A stretch of DNA of 64,000 nt from Arenibacter sp. ARW7G5Y1 (GCF_003201775.1 NZ_QJJZ01000001.1:195233-259232), one strand, 5' to 3'; numbered from the stretch's first letter, positions 36,930 to 46,032 are shown. Program-made: numbers and translations. The notes: generated from the letters alone by a model not told the origin.

Positions 36930-38270
36930 ATGAAACATCTTAGCAAATTATTGGTTGTTGCCTTACTTTTTGTAGGTTTTAACAACGTACAAGCGCAAGA
37001 CGAGAATAACCCATGGCAAGTAAGTTTCGGAGCTAACGCAATCGACGTTTACCCTACCGAAGATTATAGTAGCTTTGGGAATGAATTCTTTAATGCAACA
37101 GACCACTGGAACATACTTCCATCAATTTCCTATGTTGGAGTTTCCAAGTACGTAGGTAGCGGCTTCTCAATTGGGGCAAGAGGTTCCTTGAACCGAATTG
37201 ACAAATTGGGGGATACAAGCGTTGACGATTTGTCTCACTATGCTGTTGATGGTACAATAAAATATAATTTCTTAAAAAGTACAGTAATCGATCCATTTAT
37301 CGAAATAGGTGGTGGATATACTTGGATAGACGAAGTAGGTGCTGGTACAGTAAATGGTGGTGTTGGACTTAACATCTGGTTTACTGAGAATATAGGTCTT
37401 ACATTACAGTCTAGTTACAAGCATGCTTTCGAAGATTACTTGGCCAAACATTTCCAACATATGGCAGGTATTGCTATCAAATTTGGTGGAACTGATACCG
37501 ATGGTGACGGAATCTACGACAAGGATGATGCTTGTCCAGAAGTTGCTGGTCTTGAAATTTTCAACGGATGTCCAGATGCTGATGGTGATGGCATAGAGGA
37601 TAGCAAAGATGCTTGTCCTAACGAAGCTGGTTCCAAAGAAATGAACGGATGTCCAGATGCTGACGGTGACGGTGTTGCCGATAAGGATGATGCTTGTCCT
37701 AACGAAGCTGGTCTTGCTGCTTTAGCTGGTTGTCCAGATGCTGATGGTGACGGTGTTGCCGATAAGGATGATGCTTGTCCTAACGAAGCTGGTCCTGCTG
37801 CTAACAAAGGATGTCCTTACCAAGATAAAGATGGTGACGGTGTATTGGATAAAGATGACAAATGTCCAGATGTTGCTGGAACTGTAGCTAACCAAGGTTG
37901 TCCTGAAGTTACTGAAGAAGTTCAGAAGCAATTGAACGAATATGCTAGAACAATCTTGTTCGATACTGGTAAATCTTCCATCAAAGCAGAATCTACTTCT
38001 GTAATGGTTGATATTATCACTATCCTTAAAGAGTATCCAACTGCTAAATTTACTGTAGAAGGTCATACTGACAGTGTAGGTAGTGCTTCCTTGAACCAAA
38101 AATTATCTGAGTCAAGAGCACTTTCAGTTAAATCTTTCTTGGTAGAAAAAGGTATTGAAGAGTTTAGATTATCTGCTGTAGGTTACGGTGAGGATAAGCC
38201 AATCGCTACTAACAATACTAAAGCTGGAAGAACACAAAACAGAAGGGTTGAAATCAACTTGGTAAAGTAA
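36930..38270 (+). CDS. ompA: OmpA-family outer-membrane protein with thrombospondin-type-3 repeats
   Basis: A major outer-membrane protein: signal peptide (ends VQAQ), N-terminal beta-barrel (about 25-185), five calcium-binding TSP3 repeats (DxDGDGxxDxxDxCP, about 190-325), and a C-terminal OmpA domain that grips peptidoglycan ([21 protein letters not shown], then NRRVEINLV). The ATG at 36930 is preferred over the TTG at 36924. Codon use is strongly biased to GCT, GGT, GTT and CCA, unlike the neighbours, which indicates very high expression and fits the perfect promoter and terminator. It separates the addA-like and addB-like genes. Confidence 0.93.
   Translation: MKHLSKLLVVALLFVGFNNVQAQDENNPWQVSFGANAIDVYPTEDYSSFGNEFFNATDHWNILPSISYVGVSKYVGSGFSIGARGSLNRIDKLGDTSVDDLSHYAVDGTIKYNFLKSTVIDPFIEIGGGYTWIDEVGAGTVNGGVGLNIWFTENIGLTLQSSYKHAFEDYLAKHFQHMAGIAIKFGGTDTDGDGIYDKDDACPEVAGLEIFNGCPDADGDGIEDSKDACPNEAGSKEMNGCPDADGDGVADKDDACPNEAGLAALAGCPDADGDGVADKDDACPNEAGPAANKGCPYQDKDGDGVLDKDDKCPDVAGTVANQGCPEVTEEVQKQLNEYARTILFDTGKSSIKAESTSVMVDIITILKEYPTAKFTVEGHTDSVGSASLNQKLSESRALSVKSFLVEKGIEEFRLSAVGYGEDKPIATNNTKAGRTQNRRVEINLVK
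37651..37800 (+). repeat. DNA-level tandem repeats within ompA
   Basis: Two near-identical copies of an approximately 80-base unit coding for [22 protein letters not shown] occur here, inside the TSP3 region. Such repeats allow change in repeat number by recombination or slippage. Confidence 0.6.
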
Positions 38271-38300
38271 TTTCCAAGTAGTTTTAAAACTATAACGAAA

Positions 38301-38328
38301 AGCCCCGCTATTTAGCGGGGCTTTTTTT
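38301..38328 (+). terminator. Rho-independent terminator of ompA
   Basis: AGCCCCGCTA (38301-38310) pairs perfectly with TAGCGGGGCT (38313-38322), followed by a T run. The remaining bases to 38586 (316-base gap from 38271) hold a 40-codon Cys-containing open stretch without start codon, which I do not call a gene. Confidence 0.92.
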
Positions 38329-38586
38329 GTTTTTAAAAGTTCAAGGATAAATGGCTAAAATTATTATCCCAACCTAAAATTATTATATTTTTAATGTTAG
38401 TACGGACTGCATGCCTCGGTTCTATTTTTTATAATTAAATTACCCTGTAATTGCAGACAACTGTATTGCAGCAGGTGCCATAGAAAACGGGAAACCTGTT
38501 GGTAACTGTGGGGATTTTGGCCACGACAATTATAACTGCCTGCCCCTAAAGGGTCTGCCTATTAATTTAAAATAAAATAGAATCAG

Positions 38587-41337
38587 TTGAAAAGCTTTCT
38601 CCAACAGGTAGTTGATGATTTATTACAATCCTATGACTCCTTAGACGACCTGATCTTAATACTTCCCAGTAAAAGGGCAGGAACTATTTTAAGGACAACA
38701 TTGGCCGATACAGCCGATAAAACTATTTTCTCGCCAAAAATATACAGTATTGAAGGCTTTGTGGAACAAATATCCAATCTACAGACGGCTTCCAGTATGG
38801 AGCAACTTTTTACCCTTTATAAGGCTTATTCGTCCATGGAATACGCAGAAAAGGATAACTTTTATACCTTTTCCAAATGGGGACAGACCTTGTTACAGGA
38901 TTTTAATGAAATAGATAGATATTTAGTAGATACCAAGGATATATTTTCTTATTTGGCCAATATCCAAGAAATCAATCATTGGTCATTACAAAAAGAAAAA
39001 TCGGAGATAATAACGAATTACATTGAATTCTGGAATAATCTTGAACCACTTTATAACGCTTTCAACGATTTGCTAAAAGCCCAAAACTTGGGACATCAGG
39101 GTCTAATTTATCGGACGGCCTGTGAACAGCTGAAGGATTATTTAGGCAATAACCAGAACAACACACATATTTTCATTGGTTTTAATGCGTTAAATACCGC
39201 GGAATCGTATATTATTCAGCAAATTCTTGACAAGACCAAAGCGGATATTTATTGGGATGGGGACAGCTATTTTGTGGAGGATCCCATACATGACGCCGGG
39301 TACTTTATTAGGCAACATTTAAATACCTGGCCCTGGCTTAAAGGAAAGACGCTAAAGGGCGTGGAAAGCAATTATTTATCCGAAAAGGATATTAAAATTA
39401 TAGGGGTGCCTAAAAACGTTTCCCAGGCCAAGTACGTAGGTAACCTTTTGTTACAACTTAAGAAACAGGATAACAACCTACTTAAAAACACTGCAATAGT
39501 TTTAGGGGATGAAACTTTGTTGAATCCTGTTTTAAATTCCATCCCCTCGGAATTGGATACGGTAAACATTACCATGGGATATCCCTTGAAGAATACTCCT
39601 TTGGCCAGTTTGTTTTCCCAATACCTTTCCATACATATAAAAAAGGATTCCCAGGGCTGGTATTTTCAGCAGGTGTTGGATTTTTTATCTCATCCTTACA
39701 TCCAGATTTTATGTACTGAAAATCAGCAAAATAAGGCTAACCTGATAAGTGAAGCTATTAGAACAAAGAATTGGGCATTTATAACGACTGATAATTTACG
39801 GTCCTTAGGGGAAGGAAATGAGGATTTGCTAAGTTTACTTTTTTTTCGCGAGGAGGTCCCAGGAACTGTTTTTTTACATAAATGCCATCAAATTATCCAA
39901 ATTCTTAGGGAAAGGTTTACCCAAAGCAAAGACTCCCTCGGATTGGAGTATTTGTATAAATTTTACTCCCTGTTCAACCAGCTTCAGGACATGGTAGAGC
40001 AATATTCATTTGTCAATGACCTAAAATCCTTGGAAAGCCTTTATTTGGAAATTGTAAGGAACGAAACCTTGGACTTTCAAGGAGAGCCCTTGGAAGGCTT
40101 ACAGATAATGGGAATGTTGGAAAGTAGGGTGCTCGATTTTGAAACCGTTATTCTTACTTCTGTCAATGAAGGAATACTTCCTTCCGGTAAGTCCAATAAT
40201 TCCTTTATCCCCTTCGATCTAAAAAAGTATTACAAACTTCCTACCTATAAGGAAAAGGACGCCGTTTACACCTATCACTTTTATCGCTTATTGCAACGGG
40301 CAAAAAACATCTACTTGTTGTACAATACGGAACCAGATGTTTTGGAAGGCGGGGAAAAGAGTAGGTTGTTGACCCAATTGTTAACGGATGAAAATAAATT
40401 GGCGGATATCACCGAGATCATCGCGGCACCTGAAATTGCCCCTTCTCTTAAAGTCTTACAAACTATATCCAAGGATAAAAGCCTTATGGATTTGATCAAG
40501 ACGCACGCTGCAAAAGGATTTTCTCCTACCTCCCTGAGCAACTATATTAGGAATCCAATAGATTTTTATAAGAGGAACCTATTGGGAATAGACGATGTTC
40601 TTGAGGTAGAGGAAACCGTTGCCAACAATACCTTTGGTACAATTGTTCACGATACCTTGGAAGATCTCTATAGGCCCTATATAAATACCTATTTGAAGGA
40701 ATCCATGCTTTTGGAAATGAAAAAGAAGGTAAGGCCTCTAGTGATTGGCCATTTTGCCAAAAGCTTTGCCGATGGCGATATTTCCAGAGGAAAAAATCTA
40801 ATAGCATATAATGTAGTAGTGCGGTATGTGGAAAATTTTCTTAAACTGGAAATGGCAGAAGTGGCGCAACATCAAATTAGGATATTGGGGGTTGAAGAAA
40901 AACTGCGAATGGATATTAATGTTCCAGGCTTGGATTTCCCTGTAGCCCTAAAAGGAAAATTGGATCGGATAGATGAAAAGGATGGGGTCATTAGAATTAT
41001 CGACTATAAAACAGGAACTGTCACCAGTTCCCAAGTTGAAATTGTTGCATGGGAAGACGCTATTGAGGATTACAACTATAGCAAGGCCTTTCAATTGCTG
41101 TGTTATGCTATAATGTACAACAACATGAAGCCTATTGATGCTATTGAGGCAGGGATTATATCTTTTAAAAATTTAAGTTCGGGTCTTCTCAAATTTGCCG
41201 TAAAGGAAAAAAAGGGCAGTAGAAACAAGGATAATTCCATTACCCAAGAAACTATTGCCCATTTTATGGAATCCTTAAAAACTTTAATATTTGAAATTGG
41301 CAATCCTGTTGTGCCGTTTACCGAAAAAGAAGTGTAG
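38587..41337 (+). CDS. addB: PD-(D/E)XK nuclease family protein, AddB-like
   Basis: This 916-residue protein is the probable AddB partner of the AddA-like enzyme. The start is TTG at 38587 (KSFLQQVVDDLLQSYDS), since no ATG fits near the conserved N-terminus LILILPSKRAGTIL. The first two-thirds resemble a degenerate helicase fold. The C-terminus has the nuclease core (LKGKLDRIDEKDGVIRIIDYKTGTV) of the PD-(D/E)XK type. It processes broken DNA ends for recombination. Its stop lies 2 bases from the stop of the facing SDR gene. Whether the Fe-S ligands of Bacillus AddB exist is unclear: the usual Cys set is not obvious. Confidence 0.8.
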   Translation: MKSFLQQVVDDLLQSYDSLDDLILILPSKRAGTILRTTLADTADKTIFSPKIYSIEGFVEQISNLQTASSMEQLFTLYKAYSSMEYAEKDNFYTFSKWGQTLLQDFNEIDRYLVDTKDIFSYLANIQEINHWSLQKEKSEIITNYIEFWNNLEPLYNAFNDLLKAQNLGHQGLIYRTACEQLKDYLGNNQNNTHIFIGFNALNTAESYIIQQILDKTKADIYWDGDSYFVEDPIHDAGYFIRQHLNTWPWLKGKTLKGVESNYLSEKDIKIIGVPKNVSQAKYVGNLLLQLKKQDNNLLKNTAIVLGDETLLNPVLNSIPSELDTVNITMGYPLKNTPLASLFSQYLSIHIKKDSQGWYFQQVLDFLSHPYIQILCTENQQNKANLISEAIRTKNWAFITTDNLRSLGEGNEDLLSLLFFREEVPGTVFLHKCHQIIQILRERFTQSKDSLGLEYLYKFYSLFNQLQDMVEQYSFVNDLKSLESLYLEIVRNETLDFQGEPLEGLQIMGMLESRVLDFETVILTSVNEGILPSGKSNNSFIPFDLKKYYKLPTYKEKDAVYTYHFYRLLQRAKNIYLLYNTEPDVLEGGEKSRLLTQLLTDENKLADITEIIAAPEIAPSLKVLQTISKDKSLMDLIKTHAAKGFSPTSLSNYIRNPIDFYKRNLLGIDDVLEVEETVANNTFGTIVHDTLEDLYRPYINTYLKESMLLEMKKKVRPLVIGHFAKSFADGDISRGKNLIAYNVVVRYVENFLKLEMAEVAQHQIRILGVEEKLRMDINVPGLDFPVALKGKLDRIDEKDGVIRIIDYKTGTVTSSQVEIVAWEDAIEDYNYSKAFQLLCYAIMYNNMKPIDAIEAGIISFKNLSSGLLKFAVKEKKGSRNKDNSITQETIAHFMESLKTLIFEIGNPVVPFTEKEV

Positions 41338-41339
41338 CC

Positions 41340-42053
41340 CTATTTTTTATCTGGTCGTGTAGGTCTAACCTCTATCTTGCTGGGCAAGGTCCTTGGATTC
41401 ATTTGTAAAAGATCCAAAACCAATTCGCCAATATCTTCTGGTTGTATCTTCCATGCATCCTCTTTTGAAGGTTCATGTCCATTAAAATTAGTTGCTACGG
41501 AACCTGGCATTATGGTGGAGACCTTAATGTCATAGGGTCTTAAATCCAACATAGCGGCCTGAGTAAAGCCTACTACCCCAAATTTGGTGGCATTATAACC
41601 AGCGCCATTCGCAAAAAAATTGGTACCGGCCAAACTTGCCACAGTAATATAATACCCTTTGGATTTCTTTAGTGCCTCAACGGAAGCCTTGAGAGAGTGG
41701 TATACGCCGTTTAGGTTGGTGTTTACCATTTCGTGCCATTGAGTGTCGGAAATTTGATCTATGGGAGCAAAATGTCCAACTCCTGCGTTGGCCACCATTA
41801 CATCCAATTTTCCCCACTTATCCAAGATCTTTTTAATCGCTGCCTTTTCATCACCTATATTTGTTACATCCGAGGCTATGGCAAGTACCATGTCTTCAGG
41901 GCCAAGTTCTTTGGCCGCTTTTTCGGCATTTTCCAACTGCCTGCTACTAATGGCCACTTTCATTCCTGCTTTCAATAATTTGGATGCTATTCCAAATCCT
42001 ATTCCTTTGGAGCCCCCTGTAATATAGGCTACTTTATTTTTTAAATCATTCAT
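41340..42053 (-). CDS. Short-chain dehydrogenase/reductase
   Basis: A cytoplasmic NAD(P)-dependent oxidoreductase with the classical SDR fold. The cofactor motif is TGGSKGIGFGIA, NAGVGHF is the structural NNAG motif, and the catalytic residues are Tyr and Lys in YNATKFGV with Ser in VASLAG. IMPGSVATNF is the usual PGxxxT region. At 237 residues it is the short, single-domain type. The substrate is unknown; many SDRs act on 3-oxoacyl or steroid-like alcohols. It is single and convergent with the addB-like gene. Confidence 0.88.
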   Translation of the reverse strand: MNDLKNKVAYITGGSKGIGFGIASKLLKAGMKVAISSRQLENAEKAAKELGPEDMVLAIASDVTNIGDEKAAIKKILDKWGKLDVMVANAGVGHFAPIDQISDTQWHEMVNTNLNGVYHSLKASVEALKKSKGYYITVASLAGTNFFANGAGYNATKFGVVGFTQAAMLDLRPYDIKVSTIMPGSVATNFNGHEPSKEDAWKIQPEDIGELVLDLLQMNPRTLPSKIEVRPTRPDKK

Positions 42054-42269
42054 GCTGTTTAGTTTTAGGTGAAATTAAAATTATAAGGGGAGAAAATAAA
42101 AAAGTAAGCGTTATTGTTTTCTTAAACCGGGTGCTTCATAACAAAACGTCATACTAAATTAATGGATAAGTGGGCTTAGGCAGGTAGTAGCAACCTCTGG
42201 GCCGTGTAATACTGTAGATGTCTCTTTACGGACGTTTTGTATTTAACGAAATCATTTTGGTGGTAACCC

Positions 42270-43112
42270 TTATAAATTGGGCTCGTTAAAACTCAATAAA
42301 GGGATGCCTATATGTTCCTCCATTTTTGCCACTAAGCTAATATGGAATATTTTTTGAAAAAAGCCTTTTTCCTCCCGCTCCAACAGTACTAGTAGGTCGG
42401 CCCCAATAGTCTTGGCATGTACTTTAAGTTTATCCTGTATATTGTCAGAGAAAATCAACTCAAATTCTATGCTGCTATCGTCAACCACTTGTTTTAGCAT
42501 ATCCTTAAACCATTCCATCTGCTCTTTTCCTGCATATTCTTTTTCAGTGGATATATGAACTACATGTATTTTAGCGGCAAGTAATTTTGCCATTGGGACC
42601 AATTTTTTTAGCGCCAAAATATCCGCTTCCTCAAAGTCCGTTGCGTACAAAATAGTCTTTAATGGCTTGTCTGGGGTATCATTGGGGATAATTAGTAGGG
42701 GGCATGGTACTTTTTCCTGAAGTCTCTTTCCAATATTGCCCACAAAAAGACCTCGATCTGTATGTTTGTCCTTTCTGCCTATAATTATCATATCGGTTGC
42801 AACATCCTTGGTTTTTTCCAGAATCCCATTGGTTACCGAATCGTTGTGGATGACTTCCGCTTGTAGATCCTTATTATCCACGGGAACGCCTAAATGCTTG
42901 GAACAATAGGACGATAAAATCTCTGTCTGCTCTTTGATTACGTGGTATTCAATTTGGGCTGCCGGACGTGAAACGGAAACGCGTAAAGGTTCCATTTCGT
43001 GAACATAAAGTACCAATAAGGTGGCATTTAATTTTCGGCTTATCTGGTAGGCGTATTTTAAAGCAGGCACGGCATATTCACTTCGATCAGTAGCATAGAG
43101 TATCGTCTTCAT
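42270..43112 (-). CDS. Tandem-domain universal stress protein
   Basis: A 280-residue cytoplasmic protein of two UspA domains, about 1-140 (MKTILYATDRSEYAVPALKYA, then IIIGRKDKHTDRGLFVGNIGKRL) and about 150-275 (KTILYATDFEEADILALKKL). The first domain has the G-2x-G-9x-G(S/T/N) ATP-binding pattern in part; the second looks degenerate. In many bacteria Usp proteins of this layout are induced by low oxygen. An FNR-like site with a -7 box lies 50 bases upstream (43132-43174), which fits such control. Exact role unknown. Confidence 0.9.
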   Translation of the reverse strand: MKTILYATDRSEYAVPALKYAYQISRKLNATLLVLYVHEMEPLRVSVSRPAAQIEYHVIKEQTEILSSYCSKHLGVPVDNKDLQAEVIHNDSVTNGILEKTKDVATDMIIIGRKDKHTDRGLFVGNIGKRLQEKVPCPLLIIPNDTPDKPLKTILYATDFEEADILALKKLVPMAKLLAAKIHVVHISTEKEYAGKEQMEWFKDMLKQVVDDSSIEFELIFSDNIQDKLKVHAKTIGADLLVLLEREEKGFFQKIFHISLVAKMEEHIGIPLLSFNEPNL

Positions 43113-43131
43113 TGTATCTTTATTTAAAAGC

Positions 43132-43174
43132 TAAATCTAAAGGCTATTGTTGATAATAAATATGATATTGGTCA
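43132..43174 (-). promoter_or_regulatory. FNR-type operator with -7 box, universal stress protein
   Basis: On the minus strand TGACCAATATCA (43174-43163), then exactly 23 bases, then TAGATTTA (43139-43132), one base from TAnnTTTG. The palindrome centre falls near -41.5 relative to the expected start. Confidence 0.7.
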
Positions 43175-43288
43175 TAAGTAATGGAGTGCTTAGCTGTTGT
43201 GCAATTGGTGATTTGATTGTAATGTTGGTGATAAATGGAATTTTTGGTGAAACCCCAAGGCTATATGTAACCAAAAATATAGGTTAAC

Positions 43289-43331
43289 TGATATGTATCA
43301 TTTCGAGGGATAATTTGCAATTGTATATTAG
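43289..43331 (+). promoter_or_regulatory. FNR-type operator with -7 box, small HMA-like gene
   Basis: TGATATGTATCA (43289-43300), then exactly 23 bases, then TATATTAG (43324-43331). The -7 box resembles the TATTTTAG of the small RNAs. The gene start at 43363 leaves a leader of about 26 bases. Confidence 0.7.
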
Positions 43332-43362
43332 TAGTCATTGGGATCTATAAAACCATACCTTC

Positions 43363-43632
43363 ATGAAAGCTATAGCAAAAATTGGCAGCCTAATCACTAA
43401 TAGGGACAAGATGATGATTCTCCGCAACCTTAGCCGAATTATGGATATTAGGGTAATTGACCTTGATATTGACACGGGAAAGCTCATTATTCTTTATTAT
43501 AGTCCTATTGCTTTGGAACAGGTAAAGCAAGAACTTTGGAGGATTGGATATCCAATCGGACAGTTTAAATTTCTATCCAGGTTAAGCCCCAACTTACATA
43601 GTGAGGGTAGTACTGAGACCGCCATTGCCTAA
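43363..43632 (+). CDS. Small HMA-fold-like protein lacking the metal cysteines
   Basis: An 89-residue cytoplasmic protein with a ferredoxin-like beta-alpha-beta-beta-alpha-beta pattern: MDIRVIDLDIDTGKLIILYYSP, then a helix (ALEQVKQELWRIGYPIG). This is the layout of heavy-metal-associated domains, but the CxxC motif is missing, so metal binding by that route is unlikely. It is divergent from the universal stress gene, and each carries its own FNR-like site. It may serve as a partner or regulatory module; function unknown. The neighbouring gap to 43786 has no other signal. Confidence 0.6.
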   Translation: MKAIAKIGSLITNRDKMMILRNLSRIMDIRVIDLDIDTGKLIILYYSPIALEQVKQELWRIGYPIGQFKFLSRLSPNLHSEGSTETAIA

Positions 43633-43785
43633 GCATTCCTTAAAATATAACATGGCTTATGTCTACATAAAATATATAAAAGTTTGAAAATTAGGTATCC
43701 ACCATTTGTTTTGGCCAGACACTTACTTATACCGCATCATTTCAGTAACTTTTTACTTTAAATAAATATTTTAAAATTACTTTGA

Positions 43786-44241
43786 ATGAAATCAAAAACA
43801 CAACTGTTCATTGAATTATGGGAAGAAGCCCGGACCCGGTTTTCCAACCAATTATCAAACCTAACGGAAGATGATCTAAGTAAAAGGTTATTGCCTGCGC
43901 CCAATAGTATTGGTTTTCTTATAAGGCATATTGGGGATGTTGAATTGCTTTTTGCCAAGAACGTATTTGGGGCACAGGAGGTAAAGGTAATTGCAAAAAC
44001 GGTCATTGCCCAAAAGGATACAGGAGAGTGGACCAATAGGACCGAATTATTGGAATATGTGGAATATTCTTATCAAATGCTTAAATCGGTGTTGGAAAAA
44101 CAACAGGAGGAGGATTGGGAGACCACAGTTACCACCAAGGAGTTTGGGACCAAGACAAAGGCGGAGGCTTTTGGGAGGATTGTATCCCACACCATACACC
44201 ATTCCGGTCAAATGGTCCTCCTTAAAAAATATGGATCTTAG
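43786..44241 (+). CDS. DinB-family protein
   Basis: A 151-residue four-helix-bundle protein of the DinB/YfiT superfamily, whose members are often metal-dependent thiol or glutathione transferases. Conserved His residues are in LIRHIGDVELLF and SHTIHHSGQMVLL, which together make the family's three-His metal site. The N-terminal FIELWEEARTRFSNQLSNL is typical. No signal peptide is present. It ends 3 bases before the stop of the facing DUF302 gene. Substrate unknown. Confidence 0.8.
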   Translation: MKSKTQLFIELWEEARTRFSNQLSNLTEDDLSKRLLPAPNSIGFLIRHIGDVELLFAKNVFGAQEVKVIAKTVIAQKDTGEWTNRTELLEYVEYSYQMLKSVLEKQQEEDWETTVTTKEFGTKTKAEAFGRIVSHTIHHSGQMVLLKKYGS

Positions 44242-44244
44242 TAT

Positions 44245-44637
44245 TCAATGGATCTTTTCTACCACCCTTTTTAATTTCTTCCCCACTTCATCCGCAATAT
44301 CCATTAAATCCAGGTTAATTACCGCCTGCATGGACGCCATGGGGTTTACCGCTGCAATTTCAACAAGTCCAGGTTCCTTTTCCATAACAATTACATTACA
44401 GGGCAACATAGTGCCAATTTTATCTTCGGCCTGTAAAGCTTTATGGGCAAATGGGGCGTTACAAGCACCCAGAACGATATAATTATAGAAATCTACGTCC
44501 AATTTTTTCTTTAGGGTAGCTTTCATATCTATTTCCGTCAGTACCCCAAAACCCTCCTCTTGTAGGGCCAATTTGGTTTTTTCGATGGCTTGGGCGAAGG
44601 GTATATTTCCAATTGTTTTATTAAAATAATATTCCAT
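44245..44637 (-). CDS. DUF302-domain protein
   Basis: A 130-residue protein of the DUF302 family, with the hallmark FAQAIEKTKLALQEEGFGVLTEIDM and the block GACNAPFAHKALQAEDKIGTMLPCNVIV. Cysteines are in GACNAP and MLPCNV. DUF302 proteins are found with redox, copper or sulfur genes in other bacteria; the function is unknown. It is convergent with DinB and lies downstream of the minus-strand RNA at 44752-44978, whose terminator sits about 115 bases before its start. It could be on that transcript if the terminator leaks. Confidence 0.85.
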   Translation of the reverse strand: MEYYFNKTIGNIPFAQAIEKTKLALQEEGFGVLTEIDMKATLKKKLDVDFYNYIVLGACNAPFAHKALQAEDKIGTMLPCNVIVMEKEPGLVEIAAVNPMASMQAVINLDLMDIADEVGKKLKRVVEKIH

Positions 44638-44751
44638 AATAAAATTATTAATGTGTTTTTATCTAGTATTTAAGGTAGTGATTTTTAAGCCATTTAAATG
44701 GGTCTATGCCGTAAAAAAGGTATAGTAGGCCCTTTATTACTTGGACTTTAT

Positions 44752-44790
44752 AAAAAAAAGGATTGGCATATCCATATATCCCAATCCTTT
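44752..44790 (-). terminator. Rho-independent terminator of the minus-strand RNA
   Basis: AAAGGATTGG on the minus strand (44790-44781) pairs with CCAATCCTTT (44766-44757), followed by a run of eight T. No protein gene ends immediately upstream; OmpA-like ends at 45103, beyond the promoter at 44984. Confidence 0.85.
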
Positions 44791-44978
44791 ATGTCCGGAC
44801 CTTGGTAGCACTTTTGCACCTACCCAATCCCGATGGGGAAATTTACACTTGTAATATCCTTACAAGGGGATGGGTAATAAGGCTCAAGAAGTTACTTTAG
44901 CTCCGGAGTATGGTCGCTAAGGCATTACTGCTTAGAAACTTTATTTTTATTTCTTTCAATGAACGAATGCTTTTTTAC
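44752..44978 (-). ncRNA. Putative non-coding RNA controlled by an FNR-type promoter
   Basis: The interval runs from the predicted start after the -7 box TATTTTAG (44991-44984) to a clear terminator, about 227 bases. It has several hairpins on the minus strand: CTTGTAA/TTACAAG, CTAAG/CTTAG, and palindromes CTCCGGAG and GTCCGGAC. I find no ATG-started frame; a 20-codon TTG frame is possible. It could instead be the leader of DUF302, with the hairpin as an attenuator. It is not a family I recognise. The rest of the 465-base gap 44638-45102 is AT-rich. Confidence 0.5.
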
Positions 44979-44983
44979 TAGTA

Positions 44984-45026
44984 CTAAAATATCGTTATCG
45001 AATTAAAAAAGAAATGACATAGATCA
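44984..45026 (-). promoter_or_regulatory. FNR-type operator with -7 box, minus-strand RNA
   Basis: On the minus strand TGATCTATGTCA (45026-45015), exactly 23 bases, then TATTTTAG (44991-44984). It has the same geometry as the other sites in this region although no protein gene begins close by. Confidence 0.65.
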
Positions 45027-45102
45027 GTTCGATGCTTTTTTCTTGTTTTTTTGATAAAGGAATCGGGATTACTACTTTTTATTAAGTCTTTTATTCATTT
45101 CC

Positions 45103-45957
45103 CTATCCCTCGATATTTGTGGTTGGGGGTTCCAGCAATTCAAAGAATTGATCTAGTTTGGGTAAAATGATAATTTCTGTCCTGCGGTTGATTGCCCTGC
45201 CTTCTGCCGTTGCATTGGTAGTCTTTGGAACGTATTCAGACCTGCCCCCAGCGGTCATTCTTATAGGTTGTACCGCAAATTTAGTTTGCATTAACCGAAC
45301 AATGGAGGTCGCCCTTTTAACACTTAAATCCCAGTTGTCGGTCATACAGTCTGTGGAAATGGGAACATTATCCGTATGCCCTTCCACTAAAATATCAAGT
45401 TCTTTATGGTCATTGATAATCTTGGCAATTTTGCCTATCACTTCCTCTGCCCTGTTACTTATGTTATAGCTTCCGGAACGGAAAAGCATTTTGTCCGAAA
45501 TTGAGACGTAGACCACTCCTTTTTTTACCTCAATATTAATGTCCTCATCCTCAAAATTGTCCAAGGATCTTTTTAAGTTCATCACCAACACCAAATTAAT
45601 GGAATCTTTTCGCTGCATGCTACTGGTAAGGTTCTTTATGTATTTATTCTGTTCGTTTAGGGCTTCCAAAGATTTTTTAATGCTTTCTGCCCCTGATTTG
45701 CTCACAACGGAAAGATCGGATAGTCGGGCCAATAGATCTGTATTGGTACTTTTGAAGTATTCCATTTGTTGCTCCAAGGATTTGGATTTGTTTTTTTCGT
45801 TGGCCAATCCGGCTTCCAGTAAATTGTTTTGGTTCATACTGGTATTTAATTCATTTTCACAATTTAGTGCCCGGTCTTGCATGGCGGTATATTTTTTTTG
45901 ACTTACACAGGAGGTAAAAAGGGTAAGCGCCAATATATAGAGATGTAGTGTTTTCAT
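45103..45957 (-). CDS. OmpA-family lipoprotein
   Basis: A peptidoglycan-associated envelope lipoprotein. From the ATG at 45957 the signal ends in a lipobox (LTLFTSC). A long helical, coiled-coil region (about 20-130; NELNTSMNQNNLLEAGLANEKNKSKSLEQQ and following) is followed by the C-terminal OmpA domain with VEGHTDNVPISTDCMTDNWDLSVKRA and NRRTEIIILPKL. The chosen start agrees with the operator/-7 pair at 45990-46032, which would put the transcript start near 45984; upstream starts to 46002 would lie before it. It probably links the outer membrane to the wall. Confidence 0.88.
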   Translation of the reverse strand: MKTLHLYILALTLFTSCVSQKKYTAMQDRALNCENELNTSMNQNNLLEAGLANEKNKSKSLEQQMEYFKSTNTDLLARLSDLSVVSKSGAESIKKSLEALNEQNKYIKNLTSSMQRKDSINLVLVMNLKRSLDNFEDEDINIEVKKGVVYVSISDKMLFRSGSYNISNRAEEVIGKIAKIINDHKELDILVEGHTDNVPISTDCMTDNWDLSVKRATSIVRLMQTKFAVQPIRMTAGGRSEYVPKTTNATAEGRAINRRTEIIILPKLDQFFELLEPPTTNIEG

Positions 45958-45989
45958 AGTCATAAGTTTTATGGATAATAGTTGTTCCA

Positions 45990-46032
45990 TAAAGAAAGAC
46001 ACAATTTAAAAGGTGTCCAATGATATATGTCA
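45990..46032 (-). promoter_or_regulatory. FNR-type operator, OmpA lipoprotein
   Basis: On the minus strand TGACATATATCA (46032-46021), 23 bases, then TTTCTTTA (45997-45990). The -7 box is the weakest of the set, with two mismatches to TAnnTTTG, but the TTT is in place. Confidence 0.5.

Noticed and set aside
37514-37807. Minus-strand open frame with repeats opposite ompA.
   Set aside because: It mirrors the TSP3 repeats on the coding strand; no promoter or plausible product.
38455-38575. Open stretch coding a Cys-containing 40-residue peptide before the addB-like gene.
   Set aside because: It has no start codon, no ribosome site and ends just upstream of addB; it could be a relic or chance. 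I did not call it a gene.
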